Origin: Bacillota bacterium
GTDB taxonomy: Bacteria > Bacillota > Clostridia > Clostridiales > Clostridiaceae
Reading direction: 5' to 3'
DNA: 23,345 bases
Assembly (NCBI GenBank): GCA_023451395.1
Contig: JAEXZL010000064.1
Span: 1 to 23,345, forward strand
Shown: piece by piece, positions 5,974 through 13,930 of the stretch
How positions within the stretch are numbered: position 1 is the stretch's first letter
Layout: the number at the start of each line of letters is the position of its first letter
Notes under the pieces: model-generated
What the model saw: only the letters and a program-made list of their open reading frames with translations
Told to the model about the DNA's origin: nothing
The model's database searches: none
Position numbers and translations under genes: made by a program

Positions 5974-6867
5974 GTGGAAAAGAATAGTTATAGGGCGATA
6001 AAGAAGGTTCTTTTTCTTTTGTTTTTTGCAAATATAGCTGTGACGGCTGCTAAGATTATAATAGGTTTCATCACTAAAAGTGTAGCATTAACAGCTGATG
6101 GTTTTCATTCTCTTTCTGATAGTGCAAATAATATTATTGGAATAATAGGTATAACCTTAGCTTCCAGACCGCAGGACAAGGAACATCCCTATGGGCACAA
6201 AAAGATTGAAACTATGGCAAGTCTCCTTATTTCTATGGCTTTGGTGGTTATGGCATATAATGTTATCACCAAGTCTATAGATAAACTATATAATCCGGAG
6301 GTTATGGCCATAAGTCTTGAGAGCTTAATAATCCTTATAGCTACAGTTATTATAAATATTTATGTGGCAGTATATGAGAAAAGAAAGGGTCAGGAATACA
6401 GTAGCTCTTTTTTAATTGCAGATTCCATTCATACTAAGAGTGATGTTTTTGTTTCCATAAGTGTAATAATCACCTTAATATGCATACGGCTTGGCTTACC
6501 ACCAGTTATAGATATAATCATTTCCTTCGTGGTTTCAGTTTTTATATTGAAGGCCGCCTATGATATATTTAAAGAAGCCATGTCTGTGCTTATGGATAAG
6601 GTTGTGTTGACTAATGAAGAGGTTCTAGAGGTGGTAGGGCAATTTCAGGAGATAAAAAATGTCCATAAAATAAGGTCTAGAGGCTTTGAGGACTATATTT
6701 TTTTAGACATGCATATACTGGTGGATGTTAATCTTAATGTAGATGAAGCTCACAGGTTAGTTCATGCAATTGAAGAAAAGCTTCAGGAGAAAACCGATTC
6801 TTTCGTAGATGTGGTTATTCATGTGGAACCTTATTATAAGGATTATGGAAGAAGGATAAAGGCATAG
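5974..6867 (+). CDS. Cation diffusion facilitator (CDF) metal exporter
   Basis: This 297-residue protein starts with GTG five bases after AGGGGG. It has six membrane segments and a C-terminal cytoplasmic ferredoxin-like domain (about 205-290, ending DVVIHVEPYY). The metal site is visible as H45xxxD49 in TM2 (with D42) and H153xxxD157 in TM5, plus the HPYGHKK motif at 71-77 of the TM2-TM3 loop. CDF dimers exchange cytoplasmic divalent metal for protons. The HD/HD site is typical of zinc, cobalt or iron transporting members, but the metal cannot be fixed from sequence alone. It stands alone with its own terminator. The palindrome at 5895-5920 might be a metal-regulator site. Confidence 0.9.
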   Translation: MEKNSYRAIKKVLFLLFFANIAVTAAKIIIGFITKSVALTADGFHSLSDSANNIIGIIGITLASRPQDKEHPYGHKKIETMASLLISMALVVMAYNVITKSIDKLYNPEVMAISLESLIILIATVIINIYVAVYEKRKGQEYSSSFLIADSIHTKSDVFVSISVIITLICIRLGLPPVIDIIISFVVSVFILKAAYDIFKEAMSVLMDKVVLTNEEVLEVVGQFQEIKNVHKIRSRGFEDYIFLDMHILVDVNLNVDEAHRLVHAIEEKLQEKTDSFVDVVIHVEPYYKDYGRRIKA

Positions 6868-6878
6868 AAATAGAAACT

Positions 6879-6908
6879 AAAGGCAGGAGAGGTACTTCCC
6901 TGCCTTTT
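6879..6908 (+). terminator. Rho-independent terminator of the CDF gene
   Basis: AAAGGCAGG (6879-6887) pairs with CCTGCCTTT (6899-6907) and ends in TTTT. Confidence 0.8.
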
Positions 6909-6990
6909 GGCTGGCACTTGACTTTATTCTTAGCTAATATAAAATAATCAATATGTAAGGAAATTCTCGATTAAAAGGAAGATGATCAGC

Positions 6991-7299
6991 ATGGAATGGT
7001 TTTGTGCAGTTTGGAATTCGGATAAGGCTGGAAGTGCCGCTACTGGAGAATACATATATGAGCTTTTGTGCCAGGGGGATACTTCTATGGTTAGTGATTT
7101 TGTGGTAGTAGAGGAGTTTTATCAGGAGCTTATAATGAAGGCACCAGAGACAATTGCTCAAAAGCTTCCTGGAGCAGTGATTATATCCTGTGATTTTTCT
7201 AGAGGTGAGTATATAAATGACCTTGTTCAGGAGCTTGCTAAAAAGCATGGACTATCTTTTTATGAGCCTCAGAATATGACTTATATAGGAGTATTCTAA
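6991..7299 (+). CDS. Conserved-looking hypothetical protein, 102 residues
   Basis: The ATG at 6991 is chosen because AAAAGGAAG ends at 6981, nine bases away. The in-frame ATG at 6982 would directly abut that ribosome site. The soluble product begins MEWFCAVWNSDKAGSAATGE and contains two Cys that are not in a metal-binding arrangement. It alternates predicted strands (DFVVVEEFY, GAVIISCDF) with helices (YINDLVQELAKKHGL), suggesting a small alpha/beta fold. No family was recognised. It lies between the CDF gene and the permease leader and appears to be monocistronic. Confidence 0.65.
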   Translation: MEWFCAVWNSDKAGSAATGEYIYELLCQGDTSMVSDFVVVEEFYQELIMKAPETIAQKLPGAVIISCDFSRGEYINDLVQELAKKHGLSFYEPQNMTYIGVF

Positions 7300-7339
7300 T
7301 TTAATTCTAGAAAAATAAACCAGTTAATGAATAAATTTC

Positions 7340-7368
7340 TTGACTTATATTCCGTGCAGTGCTATAAA
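7340..7368 (+). promoter_or_regulatory. Sigma-A promoter of the uracil permease leader
   Basis: TTGACT (7340-7345) and TATAAA (7363-7368) are 17 bases apart. The start would fall near G7375, just before the attenuator structure. Confidence 0.75.
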
Positions 7369-7374
7369 TATTAT

Positions 7375-7518
7375 GATATCTTTAAGCACGGTACAGGGAT
7401 GCCGAGAAGGTTAAAGTTTGTAGTTAGGTTATGGGTGCATAACTTTACGCACTAATTTGCTTTTTACAATAACGAGATGAAACTTAATCCCTGTCCTTTT
7501 TAAGGACAGGGATTTTTT
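7375..7518 (+). promoter_or_regulatory. PyrR-type pyrimidine attenuator
   Basis: The RNA begins with a lower stem CTTTAA/TTAAAG (7380-7385, 7411-7416), a purine-rich 3' bulge AGAAGG (7405-7410), an upper stem CGGTA/TGCCG (7389-7393, 7400-7404) and the hexaloop CAGGGA (7394-7399). This fits the known PyrR-binding loop: hexaloop CNGNGA, a conserved U-G pair in the upper stem and a purine bulge. The loop region 7393-7400 is exactly complementary to 7487-7494, the left arm of a strong terminator (7486-7498 with 7502-7514, then TTTTTT). In the PyrR model, UMP-bound PyrR holds the first hairpin and lets the terminator form. Otherwise the long-range pairing acts as antiterminator. No pyrR gene is in the window. 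The assignment rests on structure and context read by eye. Confidence 0.7.
7486..7518 (+). terminator. Attenuator terminator before the permease
   Basis: A 13-bp perfect stem (7486-7498 with 7502-7514) with a TTT loop and a run of six T lies in the leader, 145 bases upstream of the permease start. It is regulatory rather than an end-of-gene signal. Confidence 0.85.
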
Positions 7519-7663
7519 ATTGAATAAGGTAATTAAATAAGACATTTATATGTCTTTATGCAGAGGATTAAGGATATCGATTTTCTAGTATTAAAAGAAA
7601 TTAATGACATCATGTGCCATACATAAAGCTTTACCAAAATGTTTTTTTAGGAGGAGTTTTATC

Positions 7664-9046
7664 ATGGAAAAAGAACAAGTCATAGGATATCTGCCCGATG
7701 AAAGACCATCTTTATGGAAGCTGTTTTTATATGCTATTCAGCAGGTTATAGTTATGTTTCCTGCTACAGTAGCAGTAGCAATCATAACAGGATTTTATAT
7801 CTCTACTACAATATTTGCTAGTGGTCTTGCTACAATCTGCTTTGTATTGGTAACCAAAAGAAAAATCCCATTATACTACGGATCAAGCTTTTCCTATGTA
7901 GCTGCTATTGGAAGCCTTATGGCCTCAGAGGCACTTATGAGAAATACCTTAAATGAAAAGATAGCAATTGCCCAGTTTGGTATCATAATGTCAGGTTTTG
8001 TATCCATAGCTGCGGGATTTATTATAGATAAGTTTGGTAAGGATTATATAGATAAGATTCTTCCTGCTACAGTAACAGGACCAATAGCCATGGTTATTGG
8101 CTTAACCTTAGCTGGAACAGCCTTACAGGATGCTGCTTCTATCACTATAGATGCAGCAGGAACCTTAGCTGTTGCAGAGAGCCAGATTGGGGCTGCTCAA
8201 AACATGGCCTGGATTATATCTTTGGTAACTGTAATATCCACCATACTTTTCTCAGTATACCTAAAGGGTATATGGGGACAGCTGCCACTGCTTTTTGGTC
8301 CCTTACTAGGTTGTGCCACTGCCCTTATAATTCAGCAGACTACAGGAATTGATCTATTCAAGGTGCTTCCTGAAAGTGCAAACAGCGGAATATTTGCTCT
8401 GCCAACCTTTACCTTCCCTAAGGTCTCTTGGATTGCGGTAGCAGCTATAATGCCCATTGCTATAGCTACCATACCAGAATCAACAGCTCATGTATATCAG
8501 CTAGATATATATGTTAATGATTTAGCTAAAAAGAAGGGGGCAAAGAAGCGTTATAACATTTCCGATAAGCTTGGATTAAATCTAATCGGTGACGGTATTG
8601 GAGACATAGTATCCGGACTTGTAGGTGGACCTGCAGGAACAAACTATGGAGAAAACATAAGTGCCATGGCTATAACAAGGGTATTTTCAATACCAGTTTT
8701 AATAGCTGCGGCAATACTTGCCATGATAATTGCTTGCTTTACTCCTCTTATAAATATGATTTATTCTATACCTACAGCAGTAATAGGGGGCTTAGAGGTC
8801 TACCTCTTCGGAGCTATAGCAGCTCAAGGAACTGCAATTATGATTGAAAAAAAGGTAGACATGTTCAGCTCTAAAAATATAGCTGTAATTGCAACTATAA
8901 TGATAATAGGCATAGGTGGACAGTACGGTTTTGGAGGTAATATTCCATTCTTCGGGGCTGAGATTCCTTGTGTAGCTGGAGCAGCTATTTTCGGAATATT
9001 AATGAATATTCTTCTAAGCTTCGGCGAAAAAATAAAAAAATCATAA
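7664..9046 (+). CDS. uraA: Uracil permease, NCS2 family
   Basis: The start at 7664 is set by AGGAGGAG eight bases upstream. The frame is open for 20 more codons, but no ribosome site supports an earlier start. The 460-residue product is a polytopic NCS2 nucleobase:proton symporter. The family's LYYGSSFSY segment is present, and the two substrate-binding glutamates of UraA correspond to E272 in IPESTAH and E330 in NYGENISAMAITR. It would import uracil across the cytoplasmic membrane. NCS2 proteins also carry xanthine or other bases, and the protein alone is not decisive. The PyrR-type attenuator directly upstream is the main reason to prefer uracil. It is monocistronic, with a terminator right after it. 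Confidence 0.82.
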   Translation: MEKEQVIGYLPDERPSLWKLFLYAIQQVIVMFPATVAVAIITGFYISTTIFASGLATICFVLVTKRKIPLYYGSSFSYVAAIGSLMASEALMRNTLNEKIAIAQFGIIMSGFVSIAAGFIIDKFGKDYIDKILPATVTGPIAMVIGLTLAGTALQDAASITIDAAGTLAVAESQIGAAQNMAWIISLVTVISTILFSVYLKGIWGQLPLLFGPLLGCATALIIQQTTGIDLFKVLPESANSGIFALPTFTFPKVSWIAVAAIMPIAIATIPESTAHVYQLDIYVNDLAKKKGAKKRYNISDKLGLNLIGDGIGDIVSGLVGGPAGTNYGENISAMAITRVFSIPVLIAAAILAMIIACFTPLINMIYSIPTAVIGGLEVYLFGAIAAQGTAIMIEKKVDMFSSKNIAVIATIMIIGIGGQYGFGGNIPFFGAEIPCVAGAAIFGILMNILLSFGEKIKKS

Positions 9047-9052
9047 AATGTT

Positions 9053-9098
9053 AAAGGCCGTGGATGAGCTATTTAAGGTAGTCTTCCAGGCCTTTTTT
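9053..9098 (+). terminator. Rho-independent terminator of the permease
   Basis: AAAGGCC and TGGA (9053-9059, 9061-9064) pair with TCCAGGCCTTT (9085-9095), followed by TTTTTT overlap to 9098. Confidence 0.8.
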
Positions 9099-9116
9099 CT
9101 AGGAATTACCTTTGAT

Positions 9117-9145
9117 TTGCATCAGTAAATATGCTATTTTATAAA
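9117..9145 (+). promoter_or_regulatory. Sigma-A promoter of the antiporter leader
   Basis: TTGCAT (9117-9122) and TATAAA (9140-9145) are 17 bases apart, giving a start near 9151. Confidence 0.65.
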
Positions 9146-9162
9146 GGTTGTTAGGGTATGTA

Positions 9163-9231
9163 ACTTACAATATAAAGATTTATAAAAAAATAGACTTTAG
9201 CGTGGTATAAGCCTGCGTAAGTCTATTTTTT
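9163..9231 (+). promoter_or_regulatory. Attenuator-like leader hairpin before the CaCA antiporter
   Basis: AAAAAATAGACTT (9185-9197) pairs over 13 bp with AAGTCTATTTTTT (9219-9231), a terminator with a built-in T-run that ends 21 bases before the start codon. No promoter fits between it and the gene, so transcripts must read through it. ACTTAC (9163-9168) could pair with GTAAGT (9217-9222) and break the terminator. The 21-nt loop has GG/CC and GCG/CGC-type internal pairing potential. No known riboswitch class was recognised. Confidence 0.5.
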
Positions 9232-9252
9232 GCGAAAAAATGGGGGATTAGT

Positions 9253-10212
9253 ATGGAGAACATTTGGATTTTTTTAGGCTTTATAATCGGGGTAATTGTA
9301 ATTGTAAAGGCAGGAGATTATTTTGTAGATGCAGCAAGCTTTATGGCTGAGATTTCTGGTATACCAAAGTTTATAATTGGTGCTACCATAGTAAGCTTAG
9401 CTACCACTCTTCCGGAGATAATAGTTTCTTCCATGGCTGCCTACAGCGGTAATGTAGACATGGCAATAGGAAATGCTCTTGGATCTGTTATTGCTAACAC
9501 TGGTCTTATTTTATCTATAAGTATACTGTTTATGCCTGCAGTCTTTAAAAGAAGGCAGCTTGCCTTTAAGGGAATATTATTGATTGTGGTAATTGCAGCC
9601 CTTTGGCTTTTATCACTATCTGGTGAGCTTACTGTGACAAAGAGTATTGTATTAATCGGACTTTTTGCTATTTTCATTATTGAAAATATCAAAGCAGCAA
9701 AGGAAGCAGAAGATGAGACTCAAGAGGAAAAGGATGAATTAAAGGATAAGAAGGGTCTCATAAAAAATAATATATTTAAATTTATTATTGGAACCTTAGG
9801 AATAGTAATTGGTTCAAGGCTTTTAGTAGATAATGGCTGTGCTATAGCAAGGTTTATAGGGGTTCCAGAGAATATAGTTGGATTAACAGCGGTAGCTATT
9901 GGTACATCCCTTCCAGAGCTTGTTACCACCATTACTGCTATAACAAGAAAGGAATTTTCCTTATCTGCCGGTAATATCATAGGAGCAAATATTATAGATA
10001 CCGCTCTCATTTTGCCTATTTGTGCATTTATATCAAAGGGTTCAATACCTGTAGCAGCACAAACTCTTAATTTGGATTTGCCTGTGGCTATTCTAGTATC
10101 AGGAATAACCATAATCCCAGCTTTAATAAGGGGAAGATTTTCAAGATGGCAGGGAATCCTATCTTTAGGTGTTTATGGGGCTTATTTAATATATATATGC
10201 TTTATTCTTTAA
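9253..10212 (+). CDS. Calcium/cation antiporter, CaCA superfamily (YrbG-like)
   Basis: This 319-residue integral membrane protein has two internally homologous halves. Alpha-1 repeat: TTLPEIIVS (51-59) and GNALGSVIANT (73-83). Alpha-2 repeat: GTSLPELVTT (217-226) and GNIIGANIID (240-249). These carry the conserved ion-binding Glu54 and Glu222. An acidic and basic loop (about 147-172) joins the halves on the cytoplasmic side. Family members exchange Ca2+ (or K+) for Na+ or H+. The precise ion is not readable here. The ribosome site is GGGGGA. It is transcribed from its own promoter through an attenuator-like hairpin, suggesting ligand- or ion-dependent control. Confidence 0.88.
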   Translation: MENIWIFLGFIIGVIVIVKAGDYFVDAASFMAEISGIPKFIIGATIVSLATTLPEIIVSSMAAYSGNVDMAIGNALGSVIANTGLILSISILFMPAVFKRRQLAFKGILLIVVIAALWLLSLSGELTVTKSIVLIGLFAIFIIENIKAAKEAEDETQEEKDELKDKKGLIKNNIFKFIIGTLGIVIGSRLLVDNGCAIARFIGVPENIVGLTAVAIGTSLPELVTTITAITRKEFSLSAGNIIGANIIDTALILPICAFISKGSIPVAAQTLNLDLPVAILVSGITIIPALIRGRFSRWQGILSLGVYGAYLIYICFIL

Positions 10213-10623
10213 TGTGGAAAACTTATGAAATATAGCCTCTTATTACTAATAAATTAATTTATAAAAACATAAATAATATTATATTAAGCGGGTACAATAA
10301 TATCATCAAGGTTAGTTTATAAATTAAAAAGGGGTGGTTATCTTAAACTATATCATTTTCAGGTATACCAATGTATGCTCTGGGTGAGATTAGTCAGAAC
10401 ACTATTTCTAAAGTAGGTTTATAGACTATGCTTTGATTAGGGCAGCAGTTATCATTATTGATAGCTGCTGTTTTTATTATGGTATGAAATTTTACTAATA
10501 TTTATGGGGAATAATAAGGATTTTTGTCAGAAAGGTCCATTGACAGTTATATTTGAAAATTCTATAATTTTTTCATTGAAGATTATGCTATTAGAATTTA
10601 AAAGTATAGAAAGGAGTTTTAGG
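10213..10623 (+). other. Intergenic region, possible short transcript
   Basis: This is a 411-base gap before the GT8 start. A possible -10 (TACAAT, 10293-10298) precedes about 140 bases of unassigned sequence that end in the terminator at 10443-10475. Between them are only very short frames without convincing ribosome sites, for example a 17-codon one from ATG 10371. It may be a small RNA, a long 3' UTR of the antiporter gene, or nothing. Confidence 0.3.
10443..10475 (+). terminator. Rho-independent terminator
   Basis: CAGCAGTTATCA (10443-10454) pairs with TGATAGCTGCTG (10459-10470) with one wobble pair and is followed by TTTTT. Confidence 0.8.
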
Positions 10624-11424
10624 ATGAATATCCTTGTAACCTTAAATTCGGGGTATGTGCCACAGCTTATAGTTATGCTAAAATCTCTTTCGGAAAGCAA
10701 TAAAGACGAGAAAATAAAGGTATATGTTGCTCATTCCTCCCTAGAAAAGAAGGTGTTTCAAGAAATAGAAGAGGCACTGAAAGATAACAACATTGAAATT
10801 ATAAATGTAAAATTAGAGGAAAGTTTAATACAGGATGTTCCTATAACAGATAGGTATCCTAAGGAAATGTATTACAGAATATTTGCAGCTCACTATCTGC
10901 CGAAAGATCTAGATAGGATATTATATCTAGACCCAGATATAATAATCATTAATCCTTTAAAGGAGATGTACAATATTGATTTTAAAGATAGCTATTTTGC
11001 GGCTGCATCCCATGTAAAAAAAGGGATTCAAAAGATTAATAAGGTAAGGCTGGATATGGAAGAGGATAGCTTATATATTAATTCAGGAGTTATTATGATG
11101 AATTTAAAGCTCTTAAGAAAAGAGCAGAATCTTTCGGAGGTAATTTCATATATCGAAGAGCATAAAAATATGCTATGGCTTCCAGATCAGGATGTAATAA
11201 GTGCTCTTTACGGCAGCAAAGTCAGAGCTTTAGACCCACTTATATATAATTTAAGTGATAGATATTTAGCCTTATATAACATAAATCCTTTAAATATAAA
11301 TAGTAAAAAGGATCTGGAATGGGTTAGAAAAAACACTGTAATAATTCATTACTGTGGAAGAAATAAGCCATGGAGAGATAATTACATAGGAATTTTAAAT
11401 GAGTTTTACCTGAAATATTTATAA
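10624..11424 (+). CDS. Glycosyltransferase family 8 protein
   Basis: The start at ATG 10624 is chosen because GAAAGGAG precedes it and homology to the family begins at MNILVTLNSGYVPQL. An upstream in-frame ATG at 10504 would add 40 unrelated residues. The 266-residue product has the GT8 layout: an N-terminal nucleotide-sugar-binding Rossmann-like half, the metal-binding DxD at D103-P-D105 (YLDPD), and the C-terminal HxxGxxKPW motif (H242 to W250). GT8 enzymes are retaining transferases using UDP-glucose or UDP-galactose, often for lipopolysaccharide or wall-linked glycans. The acceptor is unknown. No glycan cluster surrounds it. Confidence 0.85.
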   Translation: MNILVTLNSGYVPQLIVMLKSLSESNKDEKIKVYVAHSSLEKKVFQEIEEALKDNNIEIINVKLEESLIQDVPITDRYPKEMYYRIFAAHYLPKDLDRILYLDPDIIIINPLKEMYNIDFKDSYFAAASHVKKGIQKINKVRLDMEEDSLYINSGVIMMNLKLLRKEQNLSEVISYIEEHKNMLWLPDQDVISALYGSKVRALDPLIYNLSDRYLALYNINPLNINSKKDLEWVRKNTVIIHYCGRNKPWRDNYIGILNEFYLKYL

Positions 11425-11483
11425 ATATCTAGGTGTAGTTTACAGAGGAAGATTTTAATAGGGAAGTAATGGAGTGATATAAA

Positions 11484-12365
11484 ATGTTGTATTTTTTTCT
11501 TTGGTTTTTTATTATATATGCCTTTCTAGGATGGTGCAGTGAGGTTGCCTTTGCGGCCTTTAAAGAAAGAAGGTTTGTAAATAGAGGTTTTTTAAATGGA
11601 GTGGTATGTCCTATATATGGCTTTGGAGTAGTTATAGTGATTTTAATTCTCACTCCATTAAGGGATAATCTCCTTATGTTATTTTTTGGCTCTGTTCTTT
11701 TAACATCAGCTTTGGAATGGCTAACGGGCTTTGTATTGGAAAAGGTATTTCATAATAAGTGGTGGGATTATTCGGACATGCCTTTAAATTTAAATGGCTA
11801 TGTGTGTTTGAGATTTTCTTTAATGTGGGGAGTAGCATGTGTGTTTATAATGACAATTTTCCATCCCCTAGTATATAAGCTTGTAGATATTATACCTATA
11901 TATATAGGTAGGGTGTTCCTAGCAGTGTTTTATATTACTCTGCTGGCTGATTCTTTAGCTACGATAACGACAATTATGAATTTTAATAGAAGGCTTAAGG
12001 AAATTGATGAAATAGCAGGAAAGTTAAAGCTAGCCTCAAATGAAATAGGAGAAAATATCTCTGAAGATGTAATTAGCATGATGGAAAAGGGCGAGAGGAT
12101 AAAGGAAAATATTTATACTATAAAAGAAGGCATAGAAGATCGTAAGACAGCAATAGCCATGGAGGTAACGGAGCGAAAAGGCTTGATTTCTGAAAATCTT
12201 AAGGAAAGAAAAGAAAATATTCTACTCCTTAGAGAAAAGTATGAGAATTTATTAAGTAAAAGAAGCTTTTCTCATAAACGTCTTTTAAAGGCCTTTCCAA
12301 CAATGAAATCTGAAAGATATAAAGAATCCTTAGAGGAGCTTAAAAAGAAACTTTTAGGAAAGTAA
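11484..12365 (+). CDS. CmpB-like membrane protein with coiled-coil tail
   Basis: The N-terminal half matches the 'putative ABC-transporter type IV' (CmpB) pattern: YAFLGWCSEV (13-22), RRFVNRGFLNG (29-39), VCPIYGFG (41-48), then EWLTGFVLEKVF and WWDYS. About five membrane segments lie within residues 1-160. The C-terminal half (about 165-293) is a long, charged, helical, probable coiled-coil region facing the cytoplasm. The role of this family is not established, and it carries no ATPase domain. Its start lies about 60 bases after the GT8 gene, so the two may share a transcript. Confidence 0.75.
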   Translation: MLYFFLWFFIIYAFLGWCSEVAFAAFKERRFVNRGFLNGVVCPIYGFGVVIVILILTPLRDNLLMLFFGSVLLTSALEWLTGFVLEKVFHNKWWDYSDMPLNLNGYVCLRFSLMWGVACVFIMTIFHPLVYKLVDIIPIYIGRVFLAVFYITLLADSLATITTIMNFNRRLKEIDEIAGKLKLASNEIGENISEDVISMMEKGERIKENIYTIKEGIEDRKTAIAMEVTERKGLISENLKERKENILLLREKYENLLSKRSFSHKRLLKAFPTMKSERYKESLEELKKKLLGK

Positions 12366-12466
12366 TTGAGATATAGGAGCTTTTGTATACTAATACATAG
12401 GTAACCCTTTTATTAAAAACAGCATAGAATAAATAAACAAGATATTCTTACAGTGGAGGAGTAGCT

Positions 12467-12685
12467 ATGTTTATTATAGTTGAAAGAATTTTCTTTTTCC
12501 TAAGCTTTATAATCATTCTCGCCTACGCTATCCATCCATGGAAAAGTTATTATAATGAAGAAGGCTTATCTGGTGATGAGTATAGATATTATAAGGAATT
12601 AGAGTTTTTTAGAAGGGTGAAGCTTTTAATCCTTGCCTTATTCTTGGTTTTAGCTTTAATTTTTACTTTTATGATACCAGTCTAA
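12467..12685 (+). CDS. Small two-helix membrane protein, 72 residues
   Basis: The ATG follows GTGGAGGAG by a good distance. Hydrophobic segments at about 3-23 and 51-70 flank a polar, Tyr-rich stretch (SYYNEEGLSGDEYRYYKELE). No family was recognised. It lies 100 bases after the CmpB-like gene on the same strand and could be in the same unit. Confidence 0.65.
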   Translation: MFIIVERIFFFLSFIIILAYAIHPWKSYYNEEGLSGDEYRYYKELEFFRRVKLLILALFLVLALIFTFMIPV

Positions 12686-12773
12686 TAAATAATTATTGTT
12701 TAATAACAAAATTATAAAAAATTGCCTTTATATGGTATAATATAGTAAAAATAACTTAAGGGTGGTAGCTAAG

Positions 12774-12989
12774 GTGGGATTTTCTATAATAATAAAGTGC
12801 TTTATAGCTGAAATGTTTAATTTTTTAATACTGCTCACAGTAGAAAACAATATAAGAAGGATTCAGCGGCTTAATACATTTAGTCTCAGCTATAAGCTTA
12901 CCTTTTTAATAGTTGCATTAGGATCCGTTGCTATGCTTGCTGCACTTTTTTATGTATTCAAAGAAAAGAAGAAGCTAAAAAAGGATTGA
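12774..12989 (+). CDS. Small membrane protein, 71 residues
   Basis: GTG at 12774 is preferred because the AGGGTGG ribosome-like sequence at 12759-12765 is suitably placed for it. A GTG at 12762 lies inside that sequence. The product has a weak N-terminal hydrophobic stretch (about 4-20), a basic loop and a clear C-terminal membrane helix (about 42-62) followed by a Lys-rich tail (KEKKKLKKD). A TATAAT at 12736-12741 lies upstream. No family was recognised, and the start and reality are less certain than for neighbours. Confidence 0.5.
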   Translation: MGFSIIIKCFIAEMFNFLILLTVENNIRRIQRLNTFSLSYKLTFLIVALGSVAMLAALFYVFKEKKKLKKD

Positions 12990-13025
12990 TAAACAAAGAG
13001 TTAAAATAAATAATATACAGCTAAT

Positions 13026-13056
13026 GAAAAAGGCTGCGGATTTACTATCCGTAGCC
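13026..13056 (-). terminator. Terminator of the DUF3267 gene
   Basis: GGCTGCGGAT (13032-13041) pairs with ATCCGTAGCC (13047-13056), one wobble. Read on the minus strand it is followed by TTTTT. It may also stop plus-strand transcripts. Confidence 0.75.
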
Positions 13057-13060
13057 TGGT

Positions 13061-13633
13061 TTATTTTATAGGAGCTTTTACATAAAATCTCATGGACACG
13101 CCATCATCATTAACAATAATATCCTCAGGAAGCTTGAAAGTTAAGTACATTACGTAATAGTCTCCCACAGCACCGCTTATATTCATAACCTGGACAAAGT
13201 ATATCATCCAAAAGTAATTTTCTTTAAAAATAAGATTTAATATAAGAAGAAGCACTCCCCATATAACTACAGGGCTTAAGGCTATTACTCTGTAGGACGG
13301 CTTATCAAAATAAGCATTTTTTTTGCCTGCATAAGCATATAAACCAGTAAAGCCATACTCCGCTTTTTCGCCACAGTAGTACTTTATAAAAAATCCATGG
13401 ATAACCTCATGGAACACTATATACATGATGATAGAAAGAAATAATATAATTAAATAAAGAAATAAAGATCCAGAAATGATAACTTCCATAGGCATTATAT
13501 ATGCTCCTAGAATAATCATTAATATTGATATTATTAGTGAGGCTATATTAAGCATTAGTGCAAGCTTTTTATCTTTTTGAATATTAATCTCCTTATGGAG
13601 CTTATAGCCTTCTGGAAAAGACAAATGATTCAT
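13061..13633 (-). CDS. DUF3267 membrane zincin (putative zinc metalloprotease)
   Basis: This 190-residue protein has about four membrane segments and the zinc metalloprotease motif HEVIH (75-79) at the end of a membrane segment. GAVGDYYVMYL (155-165) supplies Asp158 as a likely third metal ligand, as in the DUF3267 group related to site-2-type and M50-like peptidases. A C-terminal cytoplasmic strand region ends in VSMRFYVKAP. By family it is predicted to be an integral membrane peptidase, but no substrate is known. It is monocistronic with its own terminator. The ribosome site before the ATG is AAGGATG. Confidence 0.78.
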   Translation of the reverse strand: MNHLSFPEGYKLHKEINIQKDKKLALMLNIASLIISILMIILGAYIMPMEVIISGSLFLYLIILFLSIIMYIVFHEVIHGFFIKYYCGEKAEYGFTGLYAYAGKKNAYFDKPSYRVIALSPVVIWGVLLLILNLIFKENYFWMIYFVQVMNISGAVGDYYVMYLTFKLPEDIIVNDDGVSMRFYVKAPIK

Positions 13634-13930
13634 TAAATCACATCCTTAAAGTGTAAATAGGTTGTCCAAATAATTCTATTGATTTTGTGCTTTACTGTAG
13701 AGTCTTTATAACTTAAAAGGTCGTATATTTAAATATTATATATTAAAATGTAAAATATTTCTATACTACTCATCCTAATTAATGTCTTTCGACTTTCATT
13801 TTAATTATTATCAAAACCTTGTAGGTAATAGAAGATTATTGACAGTAGCTTTCTGTAGAAATAAATGAAATATTAATGGTATAATCTTATAGGATAATTA
13901 TAATTTTCTGATGTAGAATGGGGGATTTAC

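Noticed and set aside
7320..7420. Purine (guanine/adenine) riboswitch upstream of the NCS2 permease.
   Set aside because: The TATAAAT...GATAT resemblance lies in the promoter -10 region rather than in the transcript, and the three-way-junction core is absent. The PyrR-type loop explains the structure better.
7477..7503. Leader peptide ATG AAA CTT AAT CCC TGT CCT TTT TAA before the permease.
   Set aside because: There is no ribosome site, and the frame merely runs through the terminator stem.
7604..7663. N-terminal 20-residue extension of the permease.
   Set aside because: The AGGAGGAG ribosome site is positioned for ATG 7664, and the extension is Cys-rich and unlike the family.
10504..10623. 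N-terminal 40-residue extension of the GT8 protein.
   Set aside because: No ribosome site at 10504. GAAAGGAG serves ATG 10624, where homology to GT8 begins.
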